The translations under genes were made by a program, and so were the position numbers. 25,637 nt of DNA from Elusimicrobiota bacterium (lineage in GTDB: Bacteria > Elusimicrobiota > Elusimicrobia > O2-12-FULL-59-9): assembly GCA_016206405.1 (NCBI GenBank), contig JACQRQ010000016.1:1-25637 (forward strand). The letters are read 5' to 3'. Positions 8,784 through 15,407 of this stretch are shown here, piece by piece (within the stretch, counting starts at the first letter, position 1; every line of letters begins with the position of its first letter). A model generated the notes under the pieces. It was given only the letters and a program-made list of their open reading frames with translations. It was not told the DNA's origin and did no database searches.

Positions 8784-9350
8784 ATGCAAAAGAAATTCAT
8801 CTTCCTGGACCGGGACGGCACGCTGATTTATGACCGCCCGGGTCATTATCTGACGCGCCCTGAAAAATTGCGCTTTTACAAATCCGCCTTCAAGGCCTTG
8901 CGGATACTCTCCGCGGAGGGCTATCAGTTCGTCATTTTAACCAACCAATCCGGAATCGCGCGGCGGTGGCTGACCGAAAGGACTCTAGATAGGATCCATG
9001 GCAAGCTTCTGCAAACCCTCAAGAAAAACCGCATCTCCGTCGCGGGCATTTACTATTGCCCGCACGCCCCGGAAGACCGCTGCCGTTGCCGCAAGCCCAA
9101 GACGGCGCTGGCGCGCCGCGCCGTGCGCGAGCTGAGACTTCCGCTCAAAAATGCCTACGTGATCGGCGACAAAAAAGCGGACGTCGATTTGGGCAGAAAT
9201 TTAAGAATTCCATCGATCTTGCTGAAAACAGGGCACGGCAAGAGCCAGATTCAAAAGTTCGGGGACAAGATTATGCCGGCGTATCGGGCCCGGAATTTGC
9301 TGCGCGCCGCCAGATGGATCGTCCGCCAACAAGCGAAAGGAAAACAGTGA
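8784..9350 (+). CDS. gmhB: HAD-IIIA phosphatase, probably heptose 1,7-bisphosphate 7-phosphatase (GmhB)
   Basis: The 188-residue product is a single-domain HAD-IIIA phosphatase. The nucleophile motif FLDRDGTL holds D9 and D11. TNQSG is motif II, and IGDKKADVDLG is motif IV, with D129 and D133. A zinc site is formed by C92, H94, C100 and C102. GmhB removes the 7-phosphate from glycero-manno-heptose bisphosphate in the ADP-heptose pathway, and the LPS context and the RfaE1 kinase downstream support that. The zinc loop (five residues between His and the second Cys) is short, as in the histidinol-phosphatase half of HisB rather than typical GmhB with its longer loop, so a histidinol phosphatase cannot be excluded. 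ATG 8784 starts 13 bases after the ligase stop; an in-frame TTG at 8760 is less likely. Confidence 0.8.
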   Translation: MQKKFIFLDRDGTLIYDRPGHYLTRPEKLRFYKSAFKALRILSAEGYQFVILTNQSGIARRWLTERTLDRIHGKLLQTLKKNRISVAGIYYCPHAPEDRCRCRKPKTALARRAVRELRLPLKNAYVIGDKKADVDLGRNLRIPSILLKTGHGKSQIQKFGDKIMPAYRARNLLRAARWIVRQQAKGKQ

Positions 9351-9913
9351 GCACCTTTTGGAGCCGGTACCGAGTCCGCATCAGTCAAGGGCTTGGCGTG
9401 CTGGTCTTAGCGGCCTGCCAACCTTGCGATTGGCGCCTCTTTGAGGCCGGACTGCTGGTCGCCGCCTTGGGCGAAGCCGTCCGGTTTTGGGCCTCCGGTC
9501 ACCTGAGCAAAGATGCTGCGCTGGCTCAGGATGGACCTTACCTGCTCATCCGCAATCCGCTTTACTTCGGATCGTTCGGGATCGCCATCGGTTTTTTGAT
9601 TGCGGTGAGCAATCCTGCAACCTGGCTCACGACCGCATCCATTTGGGCTTTGGTCCTGGGAGGGTTCCACCGCATGTACACGCACGCCATTCGTTCCGAA
9701 GAAGCGCATTTGGCCGGCCTTTTCGGCGACGCATTTGACCGCTACCGGCGGCGAACCCCGGCCTTTTGGCCTCGCCCCGGAGACCTTCCGCAAGCGCTCA
9801 AATCCACCTCCTTTTCTTTCCAAAAAGCTAAAAAAAACAAGGAACCGCAAACGTTGGCCGCGGTCCTGGCGGCGATGCTGCTGGTGGGGCTGAAGCTTCG
9901 CTTCCATGCGTAG
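9347..9913 (+). CDS. Isoprenylcysteine carboxyl methyltransferase-like membrane protein
   Basis: The 188-residue product belongs to the ICMT/PEMT superfamily of small integral-membrane methyltransferases. Hydrophobic segments cover roughly residues 13-45 and 78-110. The signature block is DGPYLLIRNPLYFGSF (the xRNPxY motif), followed after a helix by SEEAHLAGLFGDAFDRYRRR, the SAM-binding EE...FG..Y..Y pattern. Bacterial members methylate unknown lipid or protein targets. The C-terminus is unusual: a basic, Lys-rich linker and one more hydrophobic segment (TLAAVLAAMLLVGL). The start GTG 9347 overlaps the previous stop as GTGA and has an AAAGGA stretch just upstream. It sits at the end of the LPS core run, so an envelope lipid or sugar target is likely but unproven. 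Confidence 0.83.
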   Translation: MSTFWSRYRVRISQGLGVLVLAACQPCDWRLFEAGLLVAALGEAVRFWASGHLSKDAALAQDGPYLLIRNPLYFGSFGIAIGFLIAVSNPATWLTTASIWALVLGGFHRMYTHAIRSEEAHLAGLFGDAFDRYRRRTPAFWPRPGDLPQALKSTSFSFQKAKKNKEPQTLAAVLAAMLLVGLKLRFHA

Positions 9914-10751
9914 CGCTAAGCCCTGGCTCCTGGCCGCCGCGTTCATTTTATGCCGGCTGCCGGCGCAGGGGCAAGCGCCGGCCGTCCCGATAAAAACGGC
10001 GGCGATTCCCACGCCCTACCCCGCCGACCTTCAATCGCTCTACCACAGCGCCGTTTTATCAACGGATGTGCCCAAAGTCGCCTGGTTTCCCGAGTCGCTT
10101 GAATACGAAGTTGATTGGGGCGTCGTTTCGGTCGGCATCGCGACTTTGTCGGCGCACGATGTGGTCCTTTTCAACGGCCGGCTGGCCTACCGCATCATCT
10201 CCACGGCCCATACCGCCAAATTGTGGGACGCATTTTACAAAGTCCGGGATTCAAACGAAGCCTGGATAGACGCCTACAGCCTGGACTCCCTGGGTTATCT
10301 GAAGAATCTGCGGGAGGGACGATTTTTCAGGGATGAGTGGGTGCTTTTCTACAAAGACATTTCCCGTTTCCTAGCTCAAGAAAAGAACCGAAAAGGGGAC
10401 GTCGAATATTCCCAGGGAGAGATTTCCGTCCCCATCCATGATATCCTGTCTTCCATGTATTACATGCGCAATCAGGACCTGAAAGTGGGGCAGGAGTACA
10501 TCGTCGACGTCAACACCAAGCAAAACTGGCCGCTGGTCATCAAAGTGCACCGCAAAGAGAGGCTGAAAGTCCCGGCCGGAGATTTTGACTGCTTTAAGAT
10601 CGAGCCCCTTCTCCGGGAGGAAGGGATATTCATTCAAAAGGGCAAAAAATTGGTCATCTGGCTCTCGGACGATCCCCGCCACATTCCCGTCGAAATGCAG
10701 GCGGAAGTTTTCTTCGGGCATATCAAAGCGCGGCTTTCAAAAATCGAGTAA
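9906..10751 (+). CDS. DUF3108 periplasmic protein
   Basis: The 281-residue product has a clear Sec signal peptide (MRSAKPWLLAAAFILCRLPAQGQA) and no further membrane segment, so it should be periplasmic or outer-membrane associated. From about residue 60 it matches the DUF3108 pattern: an opening ESLEYEVDWGVVSVGIATL strand pair, a central AYRIISTAHT stretch, a GEISVPIHDILSSMYYMRN block and a closing WLSDDPRHIPVEMQAEVFFGHIKA. DUF3108 proteins have no firmly known reaction; they are predicted beta-rich envelope proteins. The gene overlaps the methyltransferase gene by 8 bases and is the last of the long first transcription unit. A 28-base gap and a candidate promoter follow it. Confidence 0.8.
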   Translation: MRSAKPWLLAAAFILCRLPAQGQAPAVPIKTAAIPTPYPADLQSLYHSAVLSTDVPKVAWFPESLEYEVDWGVVSVGIATLSAHDVVLFNGRLAYRIISTAHTAKLWDAFYKVRDSNEAWIDAYSLDSLGYLKNLREGRFFRDEWVLFYKDISRFLAQEKNRKGDVEYSQGEISVPIHDILSSMYYMRNQDLKVGQEYIVDVNTKQNWPLVIKVHRKERLKVPAGDFDCFKIEPLLREEGIFIQKGKKLVIWLSDDPRHIPVEMQAEVFFGHIKARLSKIE

Positions 10752-10767
10752 GGCGGCCCGTATATTG

Positions 10768-10773
10768 TAAAAT
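10768..10773 (+). promoter_or_regulatory. -10 element for rfaE1, leaderless start
   Basis: TAAAAT lies 6 bases before ATG 10780, with no Shine-Dalgarno sequence between. An overlapping TATATT at 10761-10766 is an alternative -10. No good -35 is visible at 16-18 bases. Transcription would begin at or very near the start codon. Confidence 0.45.
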
Positions 10774-10779
10774 CTAAGC

Positions 10780-11775
10780 ATGGAAAAGACTGAAAGACTT
10801 TTGAGCACCCTCGGCAAATTCCGCGGAAAAAAAATCCTGGTCGTGGGCGACATCATGCTCGACAACTTCATCCGCGGAAAGGTCAAGCGCATTTCACCCG
10901 AAGCCCCCGTTCCGATCATCAACGTCACGCATGAAACCTACGTTCCCGGAGGAGGCGGCAACGTCGCCTGCAATTTGGCGGCCCTCGGCGTCAAAGTCAC
11001 GTTGCTTAGCGTGGTGGGCGCCGACGACGCCGGGAACCGCCTGCGGACCGATTTGAGCAGCCGCGGAATCGAGACGGCCTGCATCCTCACGGATGCGGAG
11101 CGGCCCACCATTCAAAAAATACGCGTCATCGCCGAGCACCAGCAGGCCCTGCGTTTCGACCGCGAATCCACGCACCCCCTCTCCGCCGCCCTGCGCCGGC
11201 AGTTGCTGGCCCAGGTCAAGGTCCAAATTCCCTTGTCCGACGCCGTGGTTCTTTCCGACTACGGGAAGGGCATTTTCACCCCGGAAGTCCTCACCTTCTG
11301 CATCGGCGCCTCGCACCGCCATCTCAAGCCGGTGGTCATTGATCCTAAAATAGAGCACTTCAAGAAATACCGGCATGCCACCTGCTTGACCCCCAATACT
11401 TTGGAGGCCTGGCAAGGCATGCGCCTGATACCCAAAGACGGGCAAGCGCACGTCGAAGAGCTTGGAAAAAAAATTCTTCAGCGGCTTCGCTTGACGGCCT
11501 TGCTGCTGACGCAGGGAGAAGAGGGCATGACCCTGTTTGAGAGCGCCCCGCGCCTGAGAATCACCCACATCCCGACGACGGCCGCTCAGGTGTTCGATGT
11601 CACGGGCGCCGGCGACACCGTAATCGCCGTCTTAACGGCGGCCCTGGCCTGCGGCGCCGGCTTCTTGGACGCGGCGACCATCGCCAACCATGCCGCGGGC
11701 GTCGTGATCGGCAAGCTGGGAACCGCGACGGTGACCCCTGAGGAGATCATCACCCACATCCAGCATGCAAAATAA
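10780..11775 (+). CDS. rfaE1: D-glycero-beta-D-manno-heptose-7-phosphate kinase (RfaE/HldE domain I)
   Basis: This 331-residue PfkB-family sugar kinase corresponds to the first domain of bifunctional HldE. It phosphorylates heptose 7-phosphate at C1 for ADP-heptose synthesis in the cytoplasm. VVGDIMLDNFIRGKVKRISPE is the diagnostic N-terminus, PGGGGNVACNLAALG the sugar-binding glycine block, and DVTGAGDT near residue 275 the catalytic anion-hole Asp motif. The protein stops after the kinase fold, so the nucleotidyltransferase domain must be encoded elsewhere; split versions are common. The product is the substrate of the previous step's partner GmhB, whose candidate lies 1.4 kb upstream. It heads a new unit and overlaps kdsB by 11 bases. 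Confidence 0.93.
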   Translation: MEKTERLLSTLGKFRGKKILVVGDIMLDNFIRGKVKRISPEAPVPIINVTHETYVPGGGGNVACNLAALGVKVTLLSVVGADDAGNRLRTDLSSRGIETACILTDAERPTIQKIRVIAEHQQALRFDRESTHPLSAALRRQLLAQVKVQIPLSDAVVLSDYGKGIFTPEVLTFCIGASHRHLKPVVIDPKIEHFKKYRHATCLTPNTLEAWQGMRLIPKDGQAHVEELGKKILQRLRLTALLLTQGEEGMTLFESAPRLRITHIPTTAAQVFDVTGAGDTVIAVLTAALACGAGFLDAATIANHAAGVVIGKLGTATVTPEEIITHIQHAK

Positions 11776-12508
11776 CCTCACGGCCGCCATCATCATCCCC
11801 GCCCGCTACGGCTCCACTCGCTTTCCCGGAAAAGTCCTAAAAATGTTGAACGGCAAGACCGTTCTTGAATGGTGCTACCAGGCCGCCATCCGGTCTCAAG
11901 CGGGTCCCGTGCTCATCGCCACGGACGACCCGCGCATTCAAAAAGCGGCCGCGCAATTCAACGCGCCTTCGGTTCTGACCTCCGGCCTCTGTCCTTCCGG
12001 CACGGACAGGGTCTACGAGGCCGCAAAATCCCGGCCGGAGGACGTTATCATCAACCTCCAAGGCGACGAGCTTTTCGTCGAGCCCGACACGGTTCAAAAA
12101 ATCCTATCGGCGCTGCGCCAAGACCCGGGGGCCGCCATCGCCACCGCCGCCGCGCCCCTGCTTGACGCCGCGAAAATAAACAGCCCGCACACGGTCAAGG
12201 TGGTGCTCAGCGCCCAAGGCCGCGCCCTGTACTTTTCCCGCAGCCCCATCCCGCACGCTTCCAAGACGACGCCTGGGCCGGTTTGTCTTGAGCATATAGG
12301 CATTTACGCGTTCCGGAAAAAGTCCCTGGAGCAGTTTGTGCGCTTGCCGGTCGGCCGCCTCGAGGCGCTGGAAGGCCTTGAGCAGCTTCGCGCTCTGGAA
12401 AACGGCCTTCCCATCCAGGTGGTGACCGTGGGGAGCGCGCCCGTCAACATCAACGTTCCTGAGGACCTCGAACACGCCGCAAGGCGATTAAAGGAGCAGC
12501 ATGCCTAA
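11765..12508 (+). CDS. kdsB: 3-deoxy-manno-octulosonate cytidylyltransferase KdsB
   Basis: KdsB activates Kdo with CTP to CMP-Kdo in the cytoplasm. The 247-residue product has the nucleotide-binding start IIPARYGSTRFPGK, ATDDPRI and TSGLCPSGTDRVYEA, the metal-site segment INLQGDE, FSRSPIPH, and the sugar-binding GIYAFRKKSLEQF followed by LEALEGLEQLRALENG. All of these are classic KdsB. One difference: the residue after GDE is Leu103, where Pro is usual. The gene overlaps both rfaE1 (11 bases) and pyrG (8 bases), so the three are very likely co-translated. The pyrG partner makes the CTP this enzyme consumes. Confidence 0.96.
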   Translation: MQNNLTAAIIIPARYGSTRFPGKVLKMLNGKTVLEWCYQAAIRSQAGPVLIATDDPRIQKAAAQFNAPSVLTSGLCPSGTDRVYEAAKSRPEDVIINLQGDELFVEPDTVQKILSALRQDPGAAIATAAAPLLDAAKINSPHTVKVVLSAQGRALYFSRSPIPHASKTTPGPVCLEHIGIYAFRKKSLEQFVRLPVGRLEALEGLEQLRALENGLPIQVVTVGSAPVNINVPEDLEHAARRLKEQHA

Positions 12509-14159
12509 ATACATTTTCGTATCCGGCGGAGTATCCAGTTCCTTAGGCAAAGGCATCTCGGCCGCGTCCCTGGGGCGGCTGCTGGAATCGCGCGGCCGCT
12601 CCGTCACCATGCTCAAATGCGATCCGTATATCAACGTGGACCCCGGGACCATGAATCCGTATCAGCACGGAGAGGTCTTCGTGACCGATGACGGGGCCGA
12701 AACGGACCTGGATTTGGGACATTATGAACGCTTTTTGGACGTCGATATGCGGCGCATCAACAACATCACGACCGGCCAAATTTACGCTTCCGTCATCGCC
12801 AAGGAACGGCGCGGCGACTACCTCGGCGACACCGTCCAAGTCATCCCCCACATCACCGACGCCATCAAACGGCAGTTTAGAGCCGTGGCCAAAGGCCACG
12901 ACGTCGTGATCATTGAAATCGGCGGAACCGTCGGCGATATCGAGAGCCTCCCTTTTTTGGAGGCCGCCCGGCAGATGAAGCAGGACGTGGGCGAGGAGAA
13001 CGTGATGTATGTCCACGTCACTCTGGTCCCGTACCTGCGCTCCTCCAATGAGATCAAGACCAAACCGACCCAGCATTCGGTTGGAAAACTGCGCGAAATC
13101 GGCATCGACCCCGATTTAATTATTTGCCGCTGCGAACAGCCCATCAGCAGGGAGATCCGCGACAAAATCTCGCTGTTTTGCAGCGTCCCTCAAAAAGCCG
13201 TCATCGACGCCCCCGATGTCGCCTCCATTTACGAAGTTCCGGCGCTTTTTCAAAAACAGGGCGTCGATTCGCTGATCTTGAGGCGCCTCGCCGCGCGATC
13301 CTCCCGGAAAGACTTGAGCCAATGGCGCAAGTGGATATCGCGCCTTAAGTCTCCCACCGGCCAGAGGGCGTCTATCGCCGTCGCCGGCAAATACACGGAC
13401 CTGCGCGACGCCTATAAATCGCTGCAGGAAGCCATTATTCATGCCGGCGTCCATAACGGAGCGAAGCTGGATATCCGCTATGTCGACGTGGACCGGGCGG
13501 ACCTGGTCCAGGAGCTCAAAAAGTCCGATGGGATCATCATCCCCGGCGGCTTTGGGGACCGCGGGGTGGAGGCTAAGATAGGCGTGGCGCGCTTCGCGCG
13601 GCGAACCAAGACGCCTTTTTTGGGCATTTGCCTAGGCATGCAATGCGCCGCGATTGAAATCGCGCGCAATTTGGCCAAGCTCAAGAACGCGAACTCCACG
13701 GAGTTCGACCGCGGCACCCCCCACCCCGTTATTTCCATGCTCGAGGGGCAAAGATCGGTCACCCAAAAAGGAGGCTCCATGCGGCTCGGCGCCTACCAGT
13801 GCCGCATCCTTGCCGGATCCCAGGCCCGCTCGATTTACCGCCGGCCGCAAACGACGGAGCGTCACCGCCACCGCTACGAATTCAACAACCGCTACAAACA
13901 GACGCTTGAAAAGGCCGGGTTGAAGGTGGTCGGCGTCGAGCCCGCGCAAAATTTGGTCGAGATCGTGGAGTTTCAGCCGCATCCCTGGTTCATCGCGGTC
14001 CAGTTTCACCCGGAATTTAAGTCGAGGCCGAACAGGCCCCATCCGTTGTTCCGCGCCTTCGTGGGAGCCTGCCTCCGGAATTCCCGGAGGCGCCGCCGCG
14101 CCACTGGCGCATCCGGGTCCCCGCAGCACTGCGAAGGGGGCCGCCGCGCGCGCAAATGA
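12501..14159 (+). CDS. pyrG: CTP synthase PyrG with a repeat-derived C-terminal tail
   Basis: PyrG aminates UTP to CTP using ATP and glutamine. The 552-residue product has the synthetase domain first: the P-loop SGGVSSSLGKG, CDPYINVDPGTMNP, EIGGTVGDIES and KTKPTQHSVG. From about residue 290 the class I glutaminase domain follows, with nucleophile Cys in FLGICLGMQ and the His-Glu pair in QFHPEFKS. The conserved fold ends near HPLFRAFVGACL. About 22 further residues, rich in Arg and Gly, are encoded by a short interspersed repeat also found at the end of kdsA, and are unlikely to be part of the ancestral enzyme. It follows kdsB with an 8-base overlap. A kdsB-pyrG pair is known from Chlamydia and other bacteria. 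Confidence 0.97.
   Translation: MPKYIFVSGGVSSSLGKGISAASLGRLLESRGRSVTMLKCDPYINVDPGTMNPYQHGEVFVTDDGAETDLDLGHYERFLDVDMRRINNITTGQIYASVIAKERRGDYLGDTVQVIPHITDAIKRQFRAVAKGHDVVIIEIGGTVGDIESLPFLEAARQMKQDVGEENVMYVHVTLVPYLRSSNEIKTKPTQHSVGKLREIGIDPDLIICRCEQPISREIRDKISLFCSVPQKAVIDAPDVASIYEVPALFQKQGVDSLILRRLAARSSRKDLSQWRKWISRLKSPTGQRASIAVAGKYTDLRDAYKSLQEAIIHAGVHNGAKLDIRYVDVDRADLVQELKKSDGIIIPGGFGDRGVEAKIGVARFARRTKTPFLGICLGMQCAAIEIARNLAKLKNANSTEFDRGTPHPVISMLEGQRSVTQKGGSMRLGAYQCRILAGSQARSIYRRPQTTERHRHRYEFNNRYKQTLEKAGLKVVGVEPAQNLVEIVEFQPHPWFIAVQFHPEFKSRPNRPHPLFRAFVGACLRNSRRRRRATGASGSPQHCEGGRRARK
14072..14090 (+). repeat. Perfect 7-bp inverted repeat at the 3' end of pyrG
   Basis: CCTCCGG (14072-14078) and CCGGAGG (14084-14090) flank AATTC and can form a hairpin. 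It lies inside the pyrG reading frame and abuts the interspersed repeat two bases later. No T run follows, so it is not a standard terminator. Confidence 0.6.
14092..14149 (+). repeat. Interspersed repeat, copy 1 (48-bp internal deletion), in pyrG 3' end
   Basis: A 33-base core (14092-14124) matches 15049-15081 with one mismatch (A14103 against G15060). The next 19 bases (14125-14143) match 15130-15148 exactly, so the 48 bases at 15082-15129 are missing here. The end (14131-14149) matches the beginning of copy 2 (15040-15058) for 19 bases, as if a new unit began. The copy encodes the last ~22 residues of PyrG, in a different frame from the one used in kdsA. Confidence 0.85.
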
Positions 14160-14189
14160 CTGCGCCCCCGGTTCGACACGGGAGTTTGA

Positions 14190-14195
14190 TAAATA
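14190..14195 (+). promoter_or_regulatory. Extended -10 element for kdsA, leaderless start
   Basis: TAAATA preceded by TGA (14187-14189, an extended -10 TGn) lies 7 bases before ATG 14203. The region 14180-14202 is AT-rich in otherwise GC-rich DNA. No Shine-Dalgarno sequence is present. Confidence 0.5.
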
Positions 14196-14202
14196 CTTAA
14201 AT

Positions 14203-15156
14203 ATGCCTATGCCGCTCAAGATGCGTTCCGTCAAAGTCGGGGATGTTCTTTTTTCCAACCGCTCCCCGCTGGTGTTCGTCGGCGGCACCTGCGCGCTGGA
14301 GTCCGAATCCCTGTTGTTGCGGGTCGGGCGCCATCTCCGGGATATCGCGCGAAAGTCGGGCTTCGCCTTCGTTCTGAAATGCTCCTACGACAAAGCCAAC
14401 CGCACCAGCCTCAAATCCTTCCGCGGCCCCGGATTGGAGAAGGGCCTGCAAATTCTGGCCCGCGTCAAAGAAAAACTTCAAGTTCCCCTCTTGACGGACG
14501 TGCATGAAACGTGGCAGGCCGAGCCCGTGGCCCGGGTGGCCGACATCCTGCAAATTCCCGCCTTTCTTTGCCGGCAAACGGACCTATTGCTCGCCTGCGG
14601 GCGAACTCAAAAGACGGTGAACATAAAAAAGGGGCAATTCATGACCCCTTGGCAGATGAAGCACGCCATTGACAAGGTGCGCTCGACCGGCAACCGGCGC
14701 ATCTTGCTGACGGAGCGCGGCAGCAGCTTCGGTTACGGAAACTTGGTGGTCGACATGCGCTCGCTGGAGATCATGAAGGGTTTCGGCACTCCGGTCATCT
14801 ACGACTGCACGCACTCCGTTCAGCTCCCAGGCGCCCTCGGCGGCGCGACCGGAGGCCAGCAGCAATTCATCCGGCCGTTGGCCCGGGCCGCGACCGCGCT
14901 GGGAATTTCCGGAATTTTCTTTGAGACTCACCCGGAGCCCGGCCGGGCGCTTTCGGACGGGACCAACGCCATCCCAATGAATGAAGTGCAAACTCTCGTG
15001 CGCGACCTTAGATCCATCGATGGAATCGTCAAAAGTTTCGCGAAGGGGGCCGCCGCGCCGCTGGCGCATCCGGGTCCCCGCCCCCGTGCCGGAGGCACGG
15101 GACGAATGAAGCCGCAGAGCGGCGTGTCGAGCACTGCGAAGGGGGCCGTTTCATGA
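14203..15156 (+). CDS. kdsA: Kdo-8-phosphate synthase KdsA with a repeat-derived C-terminal tail
   Basis: KdsA condenses arabinose 5-phosphate with PEP to give Kdo-8-phosphate in the cytoplasm. Family motifs include GGTCALESES, KCSYDKANRTS, SFRGPGLEKG, TDVHE, CRQTDLL, NIKKGQFMTPWQM, GSSFGYGNLVVDMR and YDCTHSVQLPG. Cys30 in GGTC fits the metal-dependent class, where the other class has Asn. The usual fold ends near residue 279 (DGIVKS). Residues 280-317 are exactly codon-aligned with an interspersed repeat beginning at 15040, making the protein about 38 residues longer than expected. ATG 14203 is 7 bases after a -10-like element; ATG 14209 is an alternative. It heads the Kdo/Lpt unit and ends with an ATGA overlap. 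Confidence 0.96.
   Translation: MPMPLKMRSVKVGDVLFSNRSPLVFVGGTCALESESLLLRVGRHLRDIARKSGFAFVLKCSYDKANRTSLKSFRGPGLEKGLQILARVKEKLQVPLLTDVHETWQAEPVARVADILQIPAFLCRQTDLLLACGRTQKTVNIKKGQFMTPWQMKHAIDKVRSTGNRRILLTERGSSFGYGNLVVDMRSLEIMKGFGTPVIYDCTHSVQLPGALGGATGGQQQFIRPLARAATALGISGIFFETHPEPGRALSDGTNAIPMNEVQTLVRDLRSIDGIVKSFAKGAAAPLAHPGPRPRAGGTGRMKPQSGVSSTAKGAVS
15040..15148 (+). repeat. Interspersed repeat, copy 2 (96-bp unit plus direct repeat), in kdsA 3' end
   Basis: GCGAAGGGGGCCG occurs at 15040-15052 and again at 15136-15148, a period of exactly 96 bases (32 codons). Inside are two perfect hairpins: CCCGTGCC/GGCACGGG (15083-15090, 15094-15101, loop GGA) and GCCGC/GCGGC (15111-15115, 15119-15123, loop AGA). 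The unit matches the shorter copy in pyrG. It encodes the last residues of KdsA without a stop until just after it. Confidence 0.88.
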
Positions 15157-15407
15157 AATGTCCCAATTGTTCGGCTGACAACAAGGACGCGGCCAAAATC
15201 TGCAAGAAGTGCGGCAGGGATTTCCGCCTCCCTCCGGCCTGGTTTCCAAATTGGCGCTGGCATGTCCGGACGCTGGCCAGCATCTATGTTTGCCTCATCC
15301 TCGTCTTTTTCGCCGTCAAATACCTGCTGCGGCAACTGCCGCCTCCCTATCACATCCGGGACATTCCGCCGGAAACCACCCCTTGGCTGAGATATAGAGG
15401 GAAATGA
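15153..15407 (+). CDS. Small zinc-ribbon single-pass membrane protein
   Basis: The 84-residue product begins with a zinc ribbon: MKCPNC and then CKKCGRDF give two CxxC pairs about 14 residues apart. A basic/aromatic stretch (PNWRWHVR) and one hydrophobic helix (ASIYVCLILVFFAVKYLL, about residues 47-64) follow. The zinc ribbon should face the cytoplasm and the short C-terminal tail the periplasm. The start overlaps the kdsA stop and its stop overlaps the kdsD start, both as ATGA, so it is made with these enzymes. I do not recognise a named family. A scaffold or regulator for Kdo synthesis at the membrane is only a guess. Confidence 0.8.
   Translation: MKCPNCSADNKDAAKICKKCGRDFRLPPAWFPNWRWHVRTLASIYVCLILVFFAVKYLLRQLPPPYHIRDIPPETTPWLRYRGK

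Noticed and set aside
12543..13076. Minus-strand open frame antisense to the start of pyrG
   Set aside because: pyrG is fully conserved here; the antisense frame shows no motif and is a composition shadow.
15083..15101. The strong hairpin in the kdsA repeat as a transcription terminator
   Set aside because: It is inside the coding sequence, is not followed by a T run, and genes continue with overlapping starts; it is part of the repeat.
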